Shown: piece after piece, positions 8,206 to 17,655 of the stretch
Position numbering within the stretch: the first letter of the stretch is position 1
Layout of the letters: the number at the start of each line of letters is the position of its first letter
Assembly: GCA_900318665.1 (NCBI GenBank)
Contig: ONLQ01000014.1
Span: forward strand, 1-47,771
Direction of reading: 5' to 3'
Source: an uncultured Bacteroidales bacterium
GTDB taxonomy: Bacteria; Bacteroidota; Bacteroidia; Bacteroidales; P3
DNA length: 47,771 nucleotides
Position numbers and translations under genes: made by a program
Notes under the pieces: generated by a model
The model's input: only the letters and a program-made list of their open reading frames with translations
What the model was told of the DNA's origin: nothing
Databases searched by the model: none

Positions 8206-9369
8206 ATGACTAACGACAAAAACCGTTTTCAACTGCAAAGCACTTGTGGCAACGCCCGCGCCGCCATGCTCCACACCGACCACGGCGACATACCAACCCC
8301 TATCTTTATGCCCGTAGGCACCGCTGGCAGCGTGAAAGCGGTACACCAGCGCGAACTGCGCGAGGAGATTGACGCCAAAATCATCCTCGGAAACACCTAC
8401 CATCTCTATCTGCGTCCCGGCATGGACATTCTGCGTGCCGCCGGCGGACTGCACAAATTCAACGGCTGGGAGCGTCCGTTGCTCACCGACAGTGGCGGAT
8501 TTCAGGTGTTTTCGCTTGCCGACAGCCGCAAGATAAAGGAGGAAGGCTGCACATTCCGCAGCCATATCGACGGCTCTAAACATCTCTTCACGCCCGAAAA
8601 CGTGATGGACATTCAGCGCATTATCGGTGCCGACATCATGATGGCGTTCGACGAGTGCTGCCCCGGCGACGCCGACTACCGCTATGCCCGTCAGTCGATG
8701 GAACTGACCCATCGCTGGCTCGACCGCTGCGTGAAACGCTTCGACGAGACCGCTCCCCTCTACGGCCACCACCAGATGCTGTTCCCTATAGTGCAAGGTT
8801 GCCAATACGAGGACCTGCGCCGCATATCGGCCGAATATATCGCATCGAAAAACGCCGAGGGCTGCGCCATTGGCGGCCTGGCCGTGGGCGAACCCACCGA
8901 GGTGATGTACCGCATGATAGAGGTGGTGAACGAGATACTGCCCGCCGACCGTCCTCGCTACCTCATGGGCGTTGGCACGCCACAGAACCTGCTCGAGGCC
9001 ATAGAGCGCGGCGTCGATATGTTCGACTGCGTAATGCCTACCCGCAACGGGCGCAACGGGCTGCTCTTCACTGCCCACGGCACTATCAACATCAAGAACA
9101 AGAAATGGGAGGACTGCTTCTCCCCTATTGCCGACCTCGCATGGGACGGCATCGACAACCCTCATGTCCCCGAGGCCGACCGCGTCTATTCCCTGGCCTA
9201 TCTGCACCACCTAATCCGTGCCGAGGAGTTGCTGGGGCTACAAATCTGCTCTATCCATAATCTTGCTTTCTATCTGTGGCTGGTATCTACCGCCCGCGCA
9301 AGGATTATCGACGGCACTTTCCCGCAGTGGAAAGCCGCGATGTTAGACGAATTAGGCCGCCGGCTTTAG
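8206..9369 (+). CDS. tgt: Queuine tRNA-ribosyltransferase Tgt
   Basis: Tgt exchanges guanine 34 for a 7-deazaguanine in GUN-anticodon tRNAs (queuosine pathway). The 387-residue protein has LTDSGGFQVFSL with the general-base Asp (D95), DECCPGD, GGLAVGE, GVGTPQNLLE, and GVDMFDCVMPTRNGRNG with the nucleophile Asp (D274). The C-terminal zinc site of classical Tgt (CxCxxC plus a later His) is not complete. The stretch between FSPIADLAWDG and YSLAYLHHL holds no cysteine, though the His of SIHNLAFYL is present. I recall the same loss in other Bacteroidetes Tgts, but this needs an alignment. The stop codon is immediately followed by the REP-like cluster. Confidence 0.95.
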   Translation: MTNDKNRFQLQSTCGNARAAMLHTDHGDIPTPIFMPVGTAGSVKAVHQRELREEIDAKIILGNTYHLYLRPGMDILRAAGGLHKFNGWERPLLTDSGGFQVFSLADSRKIKEEGCTFRSHIDGSKHLFTPENVMDIQRIIGADIMMAFDECCPGDADYRYARQSMELTHRWLDRCVKRFDETAPLYGHHQMLFPIVQGCQYEDLRRISAEYIASKNAEGCAIGGLAVGEPTEVMYRMIEVVNEILPADRPRYLMGVGTPQNLLEAIERGVDMFDCVMPTRNGRNGLLFTAHGTINIKNKKWEDCFSPIADLAWDGIDNPHVPEADRVYSLAYLHHLIRAEELLGLQICSIHNLAFYLWLVSTARARIIDGTFPQWKAAMLDELGRRL

Positions 9370-9373
9370 GACC

Positions 9374-9464
9374 GGAGCGCGGGCGGGACGCCCGCAATAG
9401 GGAGCGCAGGCGTCCTCGCCTGCATGCGGGCGAAGACGCCCGCGCTCCAAAGAAAACGCCCGCC
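9374..9464. repeat. Cluster of GC-rich REP-like palindromes downstream of tgt
   Basis: Successive short hairpins are visible: GCGGGCG-GGA-CGCCCGC, GCAGGCG-TCCT-CGCCTGC and GCGGGCG-AAGA-CGCCCGC, with GGAGC before and GCTCC after the last pair. A partial arm (CGCCCGCC) ends the cluster. The same 7-bp arms with 3-4 nt loops and GGAGC/GGTCC edges flank the RAYT gene near 33 kb. They look like its non-autonomous repeats. Confidence 0.75.
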
Positions 9465-9470
9465 AATTTA

Positions 9471-9514
9471 GGAGCAAAAAACACCCAAGGCAGCCGAATG
9501 GCTGCCTTGGGTGT
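9471..9514 (-). terminator. Strong intrinsic terminator of the barrel gene at 9547-10470
   Basis: A perfect 15-bp stem (ACACCCAAGGCAGCC paired with GGCTGCCTTGGGTGT, 9481-9514) has a 4-nt loop. On the minus strand it is followed by TTTTTGCT. The T run occurs only on the minus side, so it serves the minus-strand gene and not tgt. Confidence 0.8.
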
Positions 9515-9540
9515 AGGACCGCGGGCGTCCTCGCCCGCGT
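9515..9540. repeat. Additional REP-like palindrome, other side of the terminator
   Basis: GGACC followed by GCGGGCG-TCCT-CGCCCGC, ending 7 nt before the barrel gene's stop. It belongs to the same family as 9374-9464; the terminator hairpin sits between the two. Confidence 0.65.
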
Positions 9541-9546
9541 TACCTG

Positions 9547-10470
9547 TTAGAAGTACGTCTTGTTCTTGCCTATGCCGTAGTGGTAGGCTATGCGTAGGCC
9601 GAACTCGTAGTAGCCAATCTTCTCTACCATGCTGGTGGAGGAGGGCTGCGAGGTCCACACGCGGCGGTTGCTGTTGAGGTTGAAGGCGTTCAACTCGCCA
9701 TTGGGCTTGCTGTCCACAACGGCGTAGCGGCCATAGACCCCAAGTGAGATGGCGTTGCGCTCGTCCAGCCTGAACTTATAGCCTGCTTCGGCAGCCAGCA
9801 GCACATAGAACGGCCATGCGGCATCGGTGCTCTGGAACGTGGTGCTCGACCTCGTGTCTTGCAGGCTTACCGGCACGTTAGGCAGCGAGATGCCCATCGT
9901 GGGGAGGCCCGTAATCTCGTAGGAGGTTCCCTCGTAGTAGAACGAGGCGTAGTTGGTCATAGCCACGATCGCCGACACGCCGAGGTTTAAATAGATGTTG
10001 TCGATATCCAGTGCGAGGCGCACGGGGATTTCGACATACGACATAGTACGCGTCTCGCTTACCTCGTTTGCCTTGCCAAGCATCTCGACGAGGGTGTTGG
10101 CGGGCGAGCCGAGGGCGCTGCCGCTGTTCGTCAGCGACAGCGGGCCGCTGAAACTGGTGGCGTAGTTCGTACATTCGTGGACGGAATTCATGTAGGTCAT
10201 CTTCAGACCGGCGGTAACACCCACCTTCTCGCTAAACCAGTAGGTGTAGTCGGCACCGAGACCTATGGCGTAACCTATTTTATTGTTCCATTCGGCATCG
10301 CCGCCCGCATAGGTCATAGCGGCCATTCCGGGTCCGTAGAGCGAGACTGTCACATCCTGATAGGGCTTCTCTGTCGGAGCCATGGTATTTGCCGTATTCT
10401 GAGCCTTCAGCGAACCCACACCCATAAGCGCAACGACCAACGAAGTTAATATGATTTGCTTTTTGTTCAT
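9547..10470 (-). CDS. Outer-membrane beta-barrel protein
   Basis: This 307-residue protein has signal peptide MNKKQIILTSLVVALMGVGS ending near LKAQ, followed by barrel-like strands (KIGYAIGLGADYTYWFSEK, VEIPVRLALDIDN, YLNLGVSAIVAMTNY, LLAAEAGYKFRLDER, YYEFGLRIAYHYGIGK). It resembles the porin-like outer_membrane_beta-barrel families of Bacteroidetes. No SusD, lipoprotein or transporter partner is adjacent. It lies 84 nt downstream of the giant T9SS-type protein gene on the same strand, with a hairpin in the gap, and may be co-transcribed. A structural role for that cargo is possible but unproven. Confidence 0.8.
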   Translation of the reverse strand: MNKKQIILTSLVVALMGVGSLKAQNTANTMAPTEKPYQDVTVSLYGPGMAAMTYAGGDAEWNNKIGYAIGLGADYTYWFSEKVGVTAGLKMTYMNSVHECTNYATSFSGPLSLTNSGSALGSPANTLVEMLGKANEVSETRTMSYVEIPVRLALDIDNIYLNLGVSAIVAMTNYASFYYEGTSYEITGLPTMGISLPNVPVSLQDTRSSTTFQSTDAAWPFYVLLAAEAGYKFRLDERNAISLGVYGRYAVVDSKPNGELNAFNLNSNRRVWTSQPSSTSMVEKIGYYEFGLRIAYHYGIGKNKTYF

Positions 10471-10508
10471 TGTCTCTCAAATTTTAGAGTTCTTTAATAG
10501 AGGTCCGT

Positions 10509-10537
10509 GGAAGCCTGTCAGTGAGCGACAGGCTTCC
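10509..10537 (-). other. Hairpin between the giant gene and the barrel gene
   Basis: A perfect 11-bp stem (GGAAGCCTGTC paired with GACAGGCTTCC) has a 7-nt loop. On the minus strand it is not followed by a T tract, so it may act as a weak terminator, processing site or mRNA-stabilising hairpin rather than a clean intrinsic terminator. Confidence 0.5.
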
Positions 10538-10554
10538 ATAGACTCTCGTTTCTT

Positions 10555-13500
10555 TTATCTTACCACGAGTTTACGTGTTGCCATTCTGCCATCGGACAGG
10601 ACTATACGCACGGTGTAGATGCCGGAGGGCAATGTTGAAGTCTGGATTTCGAATGTTGAATTCTGAACTCCAAATTCAAGCACCTTGCGTCCTTGAGCGT
10701 CAAAGACTGTGGCGGTAGCGCCTTGCAGGTTGGCAGCACCGTTGACGGTGATGTTCGCCTTGTTGCCGTGCATTACGGGGTTGGGTGCCACGGTGAGGGT
10801 GATAGCCTCCACGTCGTCGATGCCAGTAGTACCCACGCAAATCTCGTTACTCGTAGCCCAATACTGGTGCTCTTCGTCGGTAGAGATTTCGAGGTGGTAG
10901 CAGCCGTTGAGGATGGTGCCTTCCTCGGAGTAGGAATCCATGTCGATGCCTTCGCTAACGATGGCGCCGTCCTTATACCAGCGGTAGAAGATGTAGTCGA
11001 TATGGCCGGTGTCGCCCTCGAAGTGGTCAATTGTAAGAGCCACATCCATCAGGTTGTAGATGACAGGCAGCGGGGTGGTGTGAGGCAGCACGGCCAGCAC
11101 CAGGGTGATGTTGCTGTCGCAGTGCAGCACGGTCTCGATGGTGAGGGTGTCGGTGGTGTTCTCGGTGTAGTAGTTGTCGAGGAAGGTGAAGCCGCCCGAA
11201 GCCTGACGATAGATGGTGGTGTCGTGGTGGTAGTTGATGGTGAGGTGGAGAGTTACGGTGCTGTCGCAGTTGTTGTGGTTCTTATAGACAAAGGTAGGCT
11301 CTTCCTCGGGAGTAGCGGTGTAGGTGATGCCATGCCATACAAACTGGTCGCACTCGACGGCGGTGGTGTCGCCGGTGTAGATGTTCAGTTCGAAGTTGGC
11401 GGTTACAGCGCTGTCGCTGATAGCGGCGATGGTCAGCGTAGGATTGGTGCTGATGGTGTCGCCGGCCTCGTTGGTCCAGTTGACGAAGTGGTAGCACGGA
11501 GTGGCGGTGGCGGTGTAGGTGCCGCGGAGGAAGTGTTTCACCGTGGCGGGACCTTCGACGCTACCCTCAATGCTGTCGATATTGACAGTGATGTCGTACA
11601 CGTTGGTGTCGAACACAGCGGTGTAGTTGGTCATCACGTTGACCGAGACAGGATTCTCAGTAATCAGCGTGTCGGCTTCCGGTTCTTCGTTCATGTTGTC
11701 CATCCAGCCCACGAAGTGGTAGCCCGTGGCGGGAGTGGCGGTGATGGTAGCAGTGGTAGAGCCCTTGGCAACGGCGTGGACCACGGCGTTGGCACCGGTG
11801 GAGAGAGTGGAGTCAACCACGTCGATATAGGTAATCTCGGCGGTACCGCTGAAACTGTGAGGAGCCACAGAGGCATCGACATCGAAGCAGTTGACACCAA
11901 ATATAGCCTTGGCAGTGGTATCGACGGTAACGATGAACGAGAGGCGCGAGGTGGCGGGATAGAGGTCGACGGGGTCGGTTACGAAGTACTCTCTGTAGAT
12001 AGCGGCGAAGAGGCTGTCCACGTTCTGGTCAACCCAGTGAGAGACATGGTGCATCTCGGTGGCGGTGGCCACGAGGGTAACTCTCAGACCGTAGTCGATG
12101 ATGTAACGGTTCTCGAAGCCTTCCATTACAACCACGCCTTCGGGCAGTTGCTCGTAGTTGGTGAGTTGTACCTTCACGCTGCCCCAAGCGGTGTCACTGG
12201 AGGCGAGGGTGATGATGGGCTTGTGGGCGAAGGTGGCGGAGATAGTAGTGTCGCTCGTCACGGTGATGGTACGGTTGACAACCACGTTACTGTTGATGGC
12301 GGTATCGACGTCGTTCCAAGTCTGCATGTAGTGTTTGTCGGCAGGTGTGGAGGTGAGGTTGATATTGGCGCCATGAACCACATGGTATCTGCCCTCGGTG
12401 GCGGTAGTAATGATGCTGTCGCTCACCGTATCGACCACCAGGGTACCGTTGCCATTGGCGGCAATGGTGAGGGTGGCGGGCTGGAGGATGGTTACGGGGA
12501 AGGTAACGCTGTCGTAGGCCATGAGGCTACCGTTGTGGACCATGTAGATAGTGGTGGTACCCACGCCGTTGACGGTGATAGACATCGGGTCGTTGGCGTC
12601 GGCGAAACTGACAACGTTGGTGTTGGTGGAACCGAAGTGCAGGTCGGCATCCTCCTCGGCATAAGCCATGAGGAATTCGTCGTTGGCGGTGGTTCCGATA
12701 AGCATGATGGTGTCGGTGGTGAAGCCCAGGTAGGCAGTTACACCCTCGGCGGGCATCGTGTCGCGACGATAGCGCCATGCCAGTTCGGGAGCGTTCTTCT
12801 CGAATGTGGCCGAAACGGTCTGGTCCTCGGTCATGTTGAGGGCAGCGGTGCTGTCGGCACCGGGAGTTACGTTACGGCTCCATGCTGCGAGGTGGTAGTG
12901 CTTGTCGGGAGTAGCCTGGACGGTAACGTCGGTGCCGTAGTCAACATAGTATTTATTAGCCTCGGCGGCAGCGGTGATGTTGCCAGTGCCCATGTCGGCG
13001 CCAGTGGTGAAATAGGCTAAATTTGCAAACTGGTAGAAGTTCCCTTTGTAAAAATAATCATTTGCCCAATCGGCCAATTGTCCATCACGGAATAAATGGG
13101 CTTTGTAATATTCGCCCGTAAAGTCATAAATCAGGTAGGCATCGCCGACGGCGGGAGCACCCGTCCATGTGCGGGCCGTAGCCGAGTCAACTGGCACGAA
13201 ACCAAACGGCTGCAGGTCGGCCTCCATGACTGGGTCGTAACTTCCCTGCCATGTGGGAATCTGGTCGTTGGTGATATGCGTGGCAGCAACTCCGCCCTCT
13301 GGCATTACGACCTCTAACTCGCCGCCCTCGGTCTGGTTGAGGGTGAGGATGGGCTTGGCGGTGAAGGTAACGTTGGAGGTGGTGTTGCCGTTGACGGTGT
13401 AGGACTTCGTGGCAGCGATATTGCTGTTGATAGCAGCGTCGTTGTCGAAGTTCACGATATAGTGGACCGAGTCGGGCGTAGCCTTGACGGTGGCGATGGC

Positions 13501-16500
13501 ACCGGGCACTGCAGCATAGGCATTCTCGCTGATAGCGCGGATGCTGTCGGCAGCGGCATGGCCATAGACCTCGATGCGGACAACGCCTTCATATCCGATA
13601 GTGTTGTCCATAACGCCGGCACCAGGATGGTCGTAAACTGCTATCGAACTACTCGGGCAGGCAGGATAGACTGCGAACGGGGCTTGGCTAATGGTGTAAG
13701 ATCTGTTGCCAGAACTGAAGTAGTACACGCAACTGTCGATGCTGAAGCCATTCTCGGCCGTTACGGTTATAGAGCCTTCATTGCCTGCACCATACTCTGC
13801 AAGCCAGCCCTTTGAGGCACTGTACATCACCTGTCCTTCGATGGCGAGGGAGACGGTGTCGTTGGTGGTGGTAGTGCCTAAGGCGGAGCCGTTGGCATAG
13901 AGTGTGGTGAGCAGTCCGCCGTTGCTGGCGCCCATCTCGACAGTCATATTGCCGCCGTCGTTGTGGACGAGGGTGAGAGTGTCGGGGGCGAGGAGGTTAA
14001 CGGTGAAGTAGGCACTGTCGTAGGCCATCAGGCTGCCGTTGTGGACCATGTAGATGGTGGTGGTGCCAGCGCCGTTGATGGTGATGCTCAGCGGGTTGGT
14101 GGCGTCGGTGAAAGAGGCCACACTGGTGTCGGTGGAGCCGAAGTGGATTTCGGCGCCATCCTGACGGCGAGCCATGTAGAACTCGTCGTTGGCGGTGCTG
14201 CTGATGAGCATGATGGTGTCGGTCTCGAAGCCGTGGTAGGCGGTAACGCCCTGGGCGGGCATCTCGGCGCCACGATAGGTCCATGCCAGTTCGGGAGCGT
14301 TCTTCTCGAATGTAGCCGAAACGGTCTGGTCCTCGGTCATGTTGAGGGCAGCGGTGCTGTCGGCGCCGGGAGTTACGTTGTTGCTCCACTGGACGAGGTG
14401 GTAATGCTTGGCAGGAGTGGCCTGAACGGTGACATCGGTGCCGTAGTTGACAATATAGGTATTAGAGTCGGTAGTAGCCAAGATGCCTTCGGGAGCGTCA
14501 GAACCAGTGGCGTAGAAAAATCTGGTGCCAGATATCTTAAACGACCCAGCAATACTACTACGTTCAATTACATAAGAGCCTTCGGTACTGAATTGACCAT
14601 CCCAGAATTCCATGAATCTGATTTGGCTGCCATCGAAGGCATACATCAGGCGGTAACCTTCCTCTATATTTGCTGTTAAGCCCCATTCAAGGGCAGCATT
14701 GCTGCTTATGGCTGCGAAACCAGGCAGGTCTTCCTCAGTTACCGGGGTATTATCATTAGCCCATGATTGAATGGTGCTCTCGGGAATCTCAGTAACTTCA
14801 GCATCTTGCTGGTTGCCGAGGCCTGCAATTGTAACAGTACCGCCATCGTTTTGTGCGAGGGTGAGTACTGGCTTGTGGGTAAAGAAGGCAGTAGAGGTGG
14901 TGTTGGAGGTGATGCCGGTGTAGGTCTTCTCGACGGGGGCGTTGCTGTTGGTGTCGCTGTCGCTGTCGAAACGGACAATGTAGTGAGCCGAGTCGGGCGT
15001 GGCAATGACGGTAACGTCGCTGCCGTAGTCAACAATATAGGTGTTCTCCTCGGTGGCAGGCATGACGTTGGCGTTGCTGGTGCCGGTGGTGAAGCAGAGT
15101 GGCGTAGGACCCGTAGTCCAAGCATACATCACACCTTTTGCGTAATCATCATGTGACGCACCGTAATTAACTCCGTCGATGAAATTAAGGAAGTAGCAAT
15201 TGTTACCATCAAACTTATAAATCAGTTTGGCTGAGCCATTTTCGGGAGCGCCCGTCCAGGCTGCGGCCACGGCCGAGTCGACGGACACGAAGCCCATTGC
15301 CTGCAAGGCGGCTTCAGTGAATGATTCACCGTAATTGCCCTCCCAATCGGGCACCATGTCGGAGGTGAGTTGCGTGGCAGTCATTCCGCCCTGTGGCACG
15401 ATAGCCTCGATGCGGCCGCCCTCGGTGGGGTTGAGGGTGAAGAGAGGCTTGTGGGTGAAGGTAGCGGTAGAGGTGGTGTTGGAGGTGATGCGCAGGTAGT
15501 TTTTCTCGACGGGTGCATTGCTGTTGGTGTCGGCATCGCTGTCGAAGCGTGCAAGGTAGTGTGCCGAGTCGGGCGTGGCCTGGATGGTTACGTCGGTGCC
15601 GTAATCGATGACAAAGACGTTGGCCGTGTCGGTAGCCATCACGCCAACGATGGCGGAGGCGGGAACCTCGGGAGTGGTATAACCGTAAACCTCGATAGTC
15701 TTAACGCTGTTCATCGATGTATTGTAGGCTTCGCCTGCGGTGGTTTCTACAACAGAGCCTGCGTGGTTCAAAGCGATGCTGAATGGGGCTATGTCGTCTT
15801 CAAGTCTTTCGCCATCCTCCTGGACAAACACGCAGCGGGTGATGGTGTAACCCTCGGAAACATCGACGGTAACGGAGCCTTCTTCAACCCATCCATAGTA
15901 GGAGTTGTAGTAAACACCGCTGATATTGAGCGATACGAGGTCTTGTGCCGTCTGGTCGTAGGAGATTTCGCCAGTGGCGGTTACAGTGGAGAGGAGCAGA
16001 GGCAGTGGCTCGGCAGGCGCGGCGGCAGTGATGGTCATGCTGCCGCCCTCGTTGTTGACGAGTGTCAGCGTGGGCTTGGAGGAGAAGTTGGCCGTGGCGG
16101 TCATGTCGGCAGCAACGATGTAGGTCTTCTCGACGGCGGTGTTGCTGTTGAGGGCCTCATCCTCGTCGAAGCGGAGGAAGTAGTGAGCCGAGTCGGGCGT
16201 GGCCTGGACGGTGATGGTGGCACCTGGGATGGCCTCAAAGACGTTTGGCTGTGCGGTGGCAATCACGCTGTCGGAGAGGCCGCCAGCACGGTAGAACACT
16301 ATCTGCGAGACACGGGTGGTGCAACTCGTCAGGGTAACCTCGGCGGCATCGCCTTCCCAGATATTTTGCTGAGCGCTCTCGCTCCACCCTGTGGTGGGGG
16401 CGATATCTGCGGTGGGATAGTATGTATCTCGAGTCATCTCGATGCGGGTGAAGTTGCCAGAGTTACTGCTGAAAGTGAGGGTCTTCGAGGCGTTGTTCCC

Positions 16501-17469
16501 TGCCACATACATGTACAAGTAGTATGGAGGTTCAACCTGGTATGTATATTCGCTTAAAGAGCCGGTGGAGGTAACGGTGATGCCATCGACGGTGTGGGTC
16601 TTGTTCTCGTTGTTCCAGCCTTGCCATGTCTCGCTGGTCCATGTAGAGATGTTGGAGCCGGAGCCAGCAGCAACCTCGAAGATGCCGCCCTCGTTGTTGG
16701 CGAGGGTGAAGGTGGCGGGAGTGAGGACGGTGAGGTTGTAGGTTACGGAGTCGTAGTCGTAGTCGGCATCGAAGTCGTGGATAGCATAGACCACTGTCTG
16801 GCCGGCAGCGAGGAAGACGATGTTGCCCTCATTGTCGATGGAGGCAATGGTGGTGTCGGTAACGCCATAGCGCACAGGGAGGCTGTGTGGGTTGGCGAGT
16901 GTGGGGAAGGTTACGAGGTTGTGGAAGCCGCGATAGCCGCTCACGCCGCCATCGGGGACATCGTTCCATGCCAAATCGGCAGGGGCCTTCCACACGAGGC
17001 GCATGTCGGCATCGTGGTCGGGCATGGTGAAGAGCCAGTTGAGTGCCTGGTCCTGCGAGATGCCTTGCTCGACAACGACCATACAGGTCCAATCTTGATT
17101 TGAAACATCGAGCGTAACGGTTACGTCCGCTGCGGCGGTAAGTTCAAACGTATAAGAACTTCCCCCTTCATATACACCGAGGGATGTATTGAATTGGATG
17201 GGGTTTTCGGTATTATTGTTTTTACCGATAAGCATTTCGCCATTGTGAAACAGAAACTCGTGGGTTCCGGGTTGCACGTTCTCAAACGTGATGGTGAAAA
17301 TCCCGTTTTCGTAGGCCATCTCGTTTTCGGGTGCGTCGGTTACCCACCCGATGCCATGCATCCAGTTGCCTTGGCCGCTGCCAACAATATGATACGACGG
17401 CAGAGCCCACGCCCCGACGGACATAAGCAGGGCGAGTGCTAAAAGCAATGTGTGTTTTATTCTATTCAT
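10555..17469 (-). CDS. Giant secreted repeat protein with T9SS type A C-terminal sorting domain
   Basis: From the ATG at 17469 the protein has about 2304 residues. Signal peptide: MNRIKHTLLLALALLMSVGA. An N-terminal domain (about 24-135) resembles small beta-sandwich glycan-binding modules, though the match is weak. Then come about ten InlB-B-like repeats (core ATPDSAHY.. RFD.. NSN.. TATF, each typically followed by a TLxxNEGG strand) and Big-like segments. Two are near duplicates, with AYHGFETDTIMLI versus AYLGFTTDTIMLI. The C-terminal domain has VAPNPV, VFDAQGRKVLEF, LPSGIYTVRI and RKLVVR, the classic T9SS sorting signal, so the protein should cross the outer membrane and be surface-attached. 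The ORF could start at 17559, but those residues are basic and precede the signal peptide. Adhesion or matrix function is inference. Confidence 0.88.
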   Translation of the reverse strand: MNRIKHTLLLALALLMSVGAWALPSYHIVGSGQGNWMHGIGWVTDAPENEMAYENGIFTITFENVQPGTHEFLFHNGEMLIGKNNNTENPIQFNTSLGVYEGGSSYTFELTAAADVTVTLDVSNQDWTCMVVVEQGISQDQALNWLFTMPDHDADMRLVWKAPADLAWNDVPDGGVSGYRGFHNLVTFPTLANPHSLPVRYGVTDTTIASIDNEGNIVFLAAGQTVVYAIHDFDADYDYDSVTYNLTVLTPATFTLANNEGGIFEVAAGSGSNISTWTSETWQGWNNENKTHTVDGITVTSTGSLSEYTYQVEPPYYLYMYVAGNNASKTLTFSSNSGNFTRIEMTRDTYYPTADIAPTTGWSESAQQNIWEGDAAEVTLTSCTTRVSQIVFYRAGGLSDSVIATAQPNVFEAIPGATITVQATPDSAHYFLRFDEDEALNSNTAVEKTYIVAADMTATANFSSKPTLTLVNNEGGSMTITAAAPAEPLPLLLSTVTATGEISYDQTAQDLVSLNISGVYYNSYYGWVEEGSVTVDVSEGYTITRCVFVQEDGERLEDDIAPFSIALNHAGSVVETTAGEAYNTSMNSVKTIEVYGYTTPEVPASAIVGVMATDTANVFVIDYGTDVTIQATPDSAHYLARFDSDADTNSNAPVEKNYLRITSNTTSTATFTHKPLFTLNPTEGGRIEAIVPQGGMTATQLTSDMVPDWEGNYGESFTEAALQAMGFVSVDSAVAAAWTGAPENGSAKLIYKFDGNNCYFLNFIDGVNYGASHDDYAKGVMYAWTTGPTPLCFTTGTSNANVMPATEENTYIVDYGSDVTVIATPDSAHYIVRFDSDSDTNSNAPVEKTYTGITSNTTSTAFFTHKPVLTLAQNDGGTVTIAGLGNQQDAEVTEIPESTIQSWANDNTPVTEEDLPGFAAISSNAALEWGLTANIEEGYRLMYAFDGSQIRFMEFWDGQFSTEGSYVIERSSIAGSFKISGTRFFYATGSDAPEGILATTDSNTYIVNYGTDVTVQATPAKHYHLVQWSNNVTPGADSTAALNMTEDQTVSATFEKNAPELAWTYRGAEMPAQGVTAYHGFETDTIMLISSTANDEFYMARRQDGAEIHFGSTDTSVASFTDATNPLSITINGAGTTTIYMVHNGSLMAYDSAYFTVNLLAPDTLTLVHNDGGNMTVEMGASNGGLLTTLYANGSALGTTTTNDTVSLAIEGQVMYSASKGWLAEYGAGNEGSITVTAENGFSIDSCVYYFSSGNRSYTISQAPFAVYPACPSSSIAVYDHPGAGVMDNTIGYEGVVRIEVYGHAAADSIRAISENAYAAVPGAIATVKATPDSVHYIVNFDNDAAINSNIAATKSYTVNGNTTSNVTFTAKPILTLNQTEGGELEVVMPEGGVAATHITNDQIPTWQGSYDPVMEADLQPFGFVPVDSATARTWTGAPAVGDAYLIYDFTGEYYKAHLFRDGQLADWANDYFYKGNFYQFANLAYFTTGADMGTGNITAAAEANKYYVDYGTDVTVQATPDKHYHLAAWSRNVTPGADSTAALNMTEDQTVSATFEKNAPELAWRYRRDTMPAEGVTAYLGFTTDTIMLIGTTANDEFLMAYAEEDADLHFGSTNTNVVSFADANDPMSITVNGVGTTTIYMVHNGSLMAYDSVTFPVTILQPATLTIAANGNGTLVVDTVSDSIITTATEGRYHVVHGANINLTSTPADKHYMQTWNDVDTAINSNVVVNRTITVTSDTTISATFAHKPIITLASSDTAWGSVKVQLTNYEQLPEGVVVMEGFENRYIIDYGLRVTLVATATEMHHVSHWVDQNVDSLFAAIYREYFVTDPVDLYPATSRLSFIVTVDTTAKAIFGVNCFDVDASVAPHSFSGTAEITYIDVVDSTLSTGANAVVHAVAKGSTTATITATPATGYHFVGWMDNMNEEPEADTLITENPVSVNVMTNYTAVFDTNVYDITVNIDSIEGSVEGPATVKHFLRGTYTATATPCYHFVNWTNEAGDTISTNPTLTIAAISDSAVTANFELNIYTGDTTAVECDQFVWHGITYTATPEEEPTFVYKNHNNCDSTVTLHLTINYHHDTTIYRQASGGFTFLDNYYTENTTDTLTIETVLHCDSNITLVLAVLPHTTPLPVIYNLMDVALTIDHFEGDTGHIDYIFYRWYKDGAIVSEGIDMDSYSEEGTILNGCYHLEISTDEEHQYWATSNEICVGTTGIDDVEAITLTVAPNPVMHGNKANITVNGAANLQGATATVFDAQGRKVLEFGVQNSTFEIQTSTLPSGIYTVRIVLSDGRMATRKLVVR
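12490..12945 (-). repeat. Intragenic direct repeat, copy 1
   Basis: This segment is closely similar to 13998-14445, encoding AFEKNAPELAW-type, STANDEF and TTTIYMVHNGSLMAYDS blocks. Identity is high but imperfect; boundaries are estimated by eye. Confidence 0.75.
13998..14445 (-). repeat. Intragenic direct repeat, copy 2
   Basis: Second copy of the roughly 450-nt module, about 1.5 kb from the first, in the same orientation and reading frame. It suggests module duplication within the gene. Confidence 0.75.
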
Positions 17470-17600
17470 ATTATTTTGTGTTTTTTTTATCTTGGTCGGG
17501 TAAGGGAGTTGGCTTGGGCGAGATTTTTGCCGCTTGGCTTTCTGCTGCCTCGGCCGCACTCCTTTTTTATCTCTTTAACTATATCTTGCTTTTTTCACAG

Positions 17601-17641
17601 GGGGAGAGAGAATCGTCGTTGGAGATTTTTCGCCTCTCCCC
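17601..17641 (-). other. Imperfect hairpin in the gap between the two giant genes
   Basis: On the minus strand GGGGAGAG (17641-17634) can pair with CTCTCCCC (17608-17601) across a 25-nt loop. The pairing is 8 bp with no T tract after it, so it is weak as a terminator. The 186-nt gap (17470-17655) otherwise shows only A/T-rich sequence before the 17469 start. Confidence 0.35.
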
Positions 17642-17655
17642 TTATGAATCAATCA

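Noticed and set aside
10693-13020. Long plus-strand ORF of 775 codons, Gly/Val-rich
   Set aside because: Lies fully antisense to the giant repeat gene; composition (GVGG, VVVVG) reflects the reverse complement of its Thr/Ala/Asp-rich codons, with no start signal or domain.
10555-17469. Regularly repeated modules as a CRISPR-like array
   Set aside because: Repeats are long, coding and divergent, with no short unique spacers; no cas genes are in the window.
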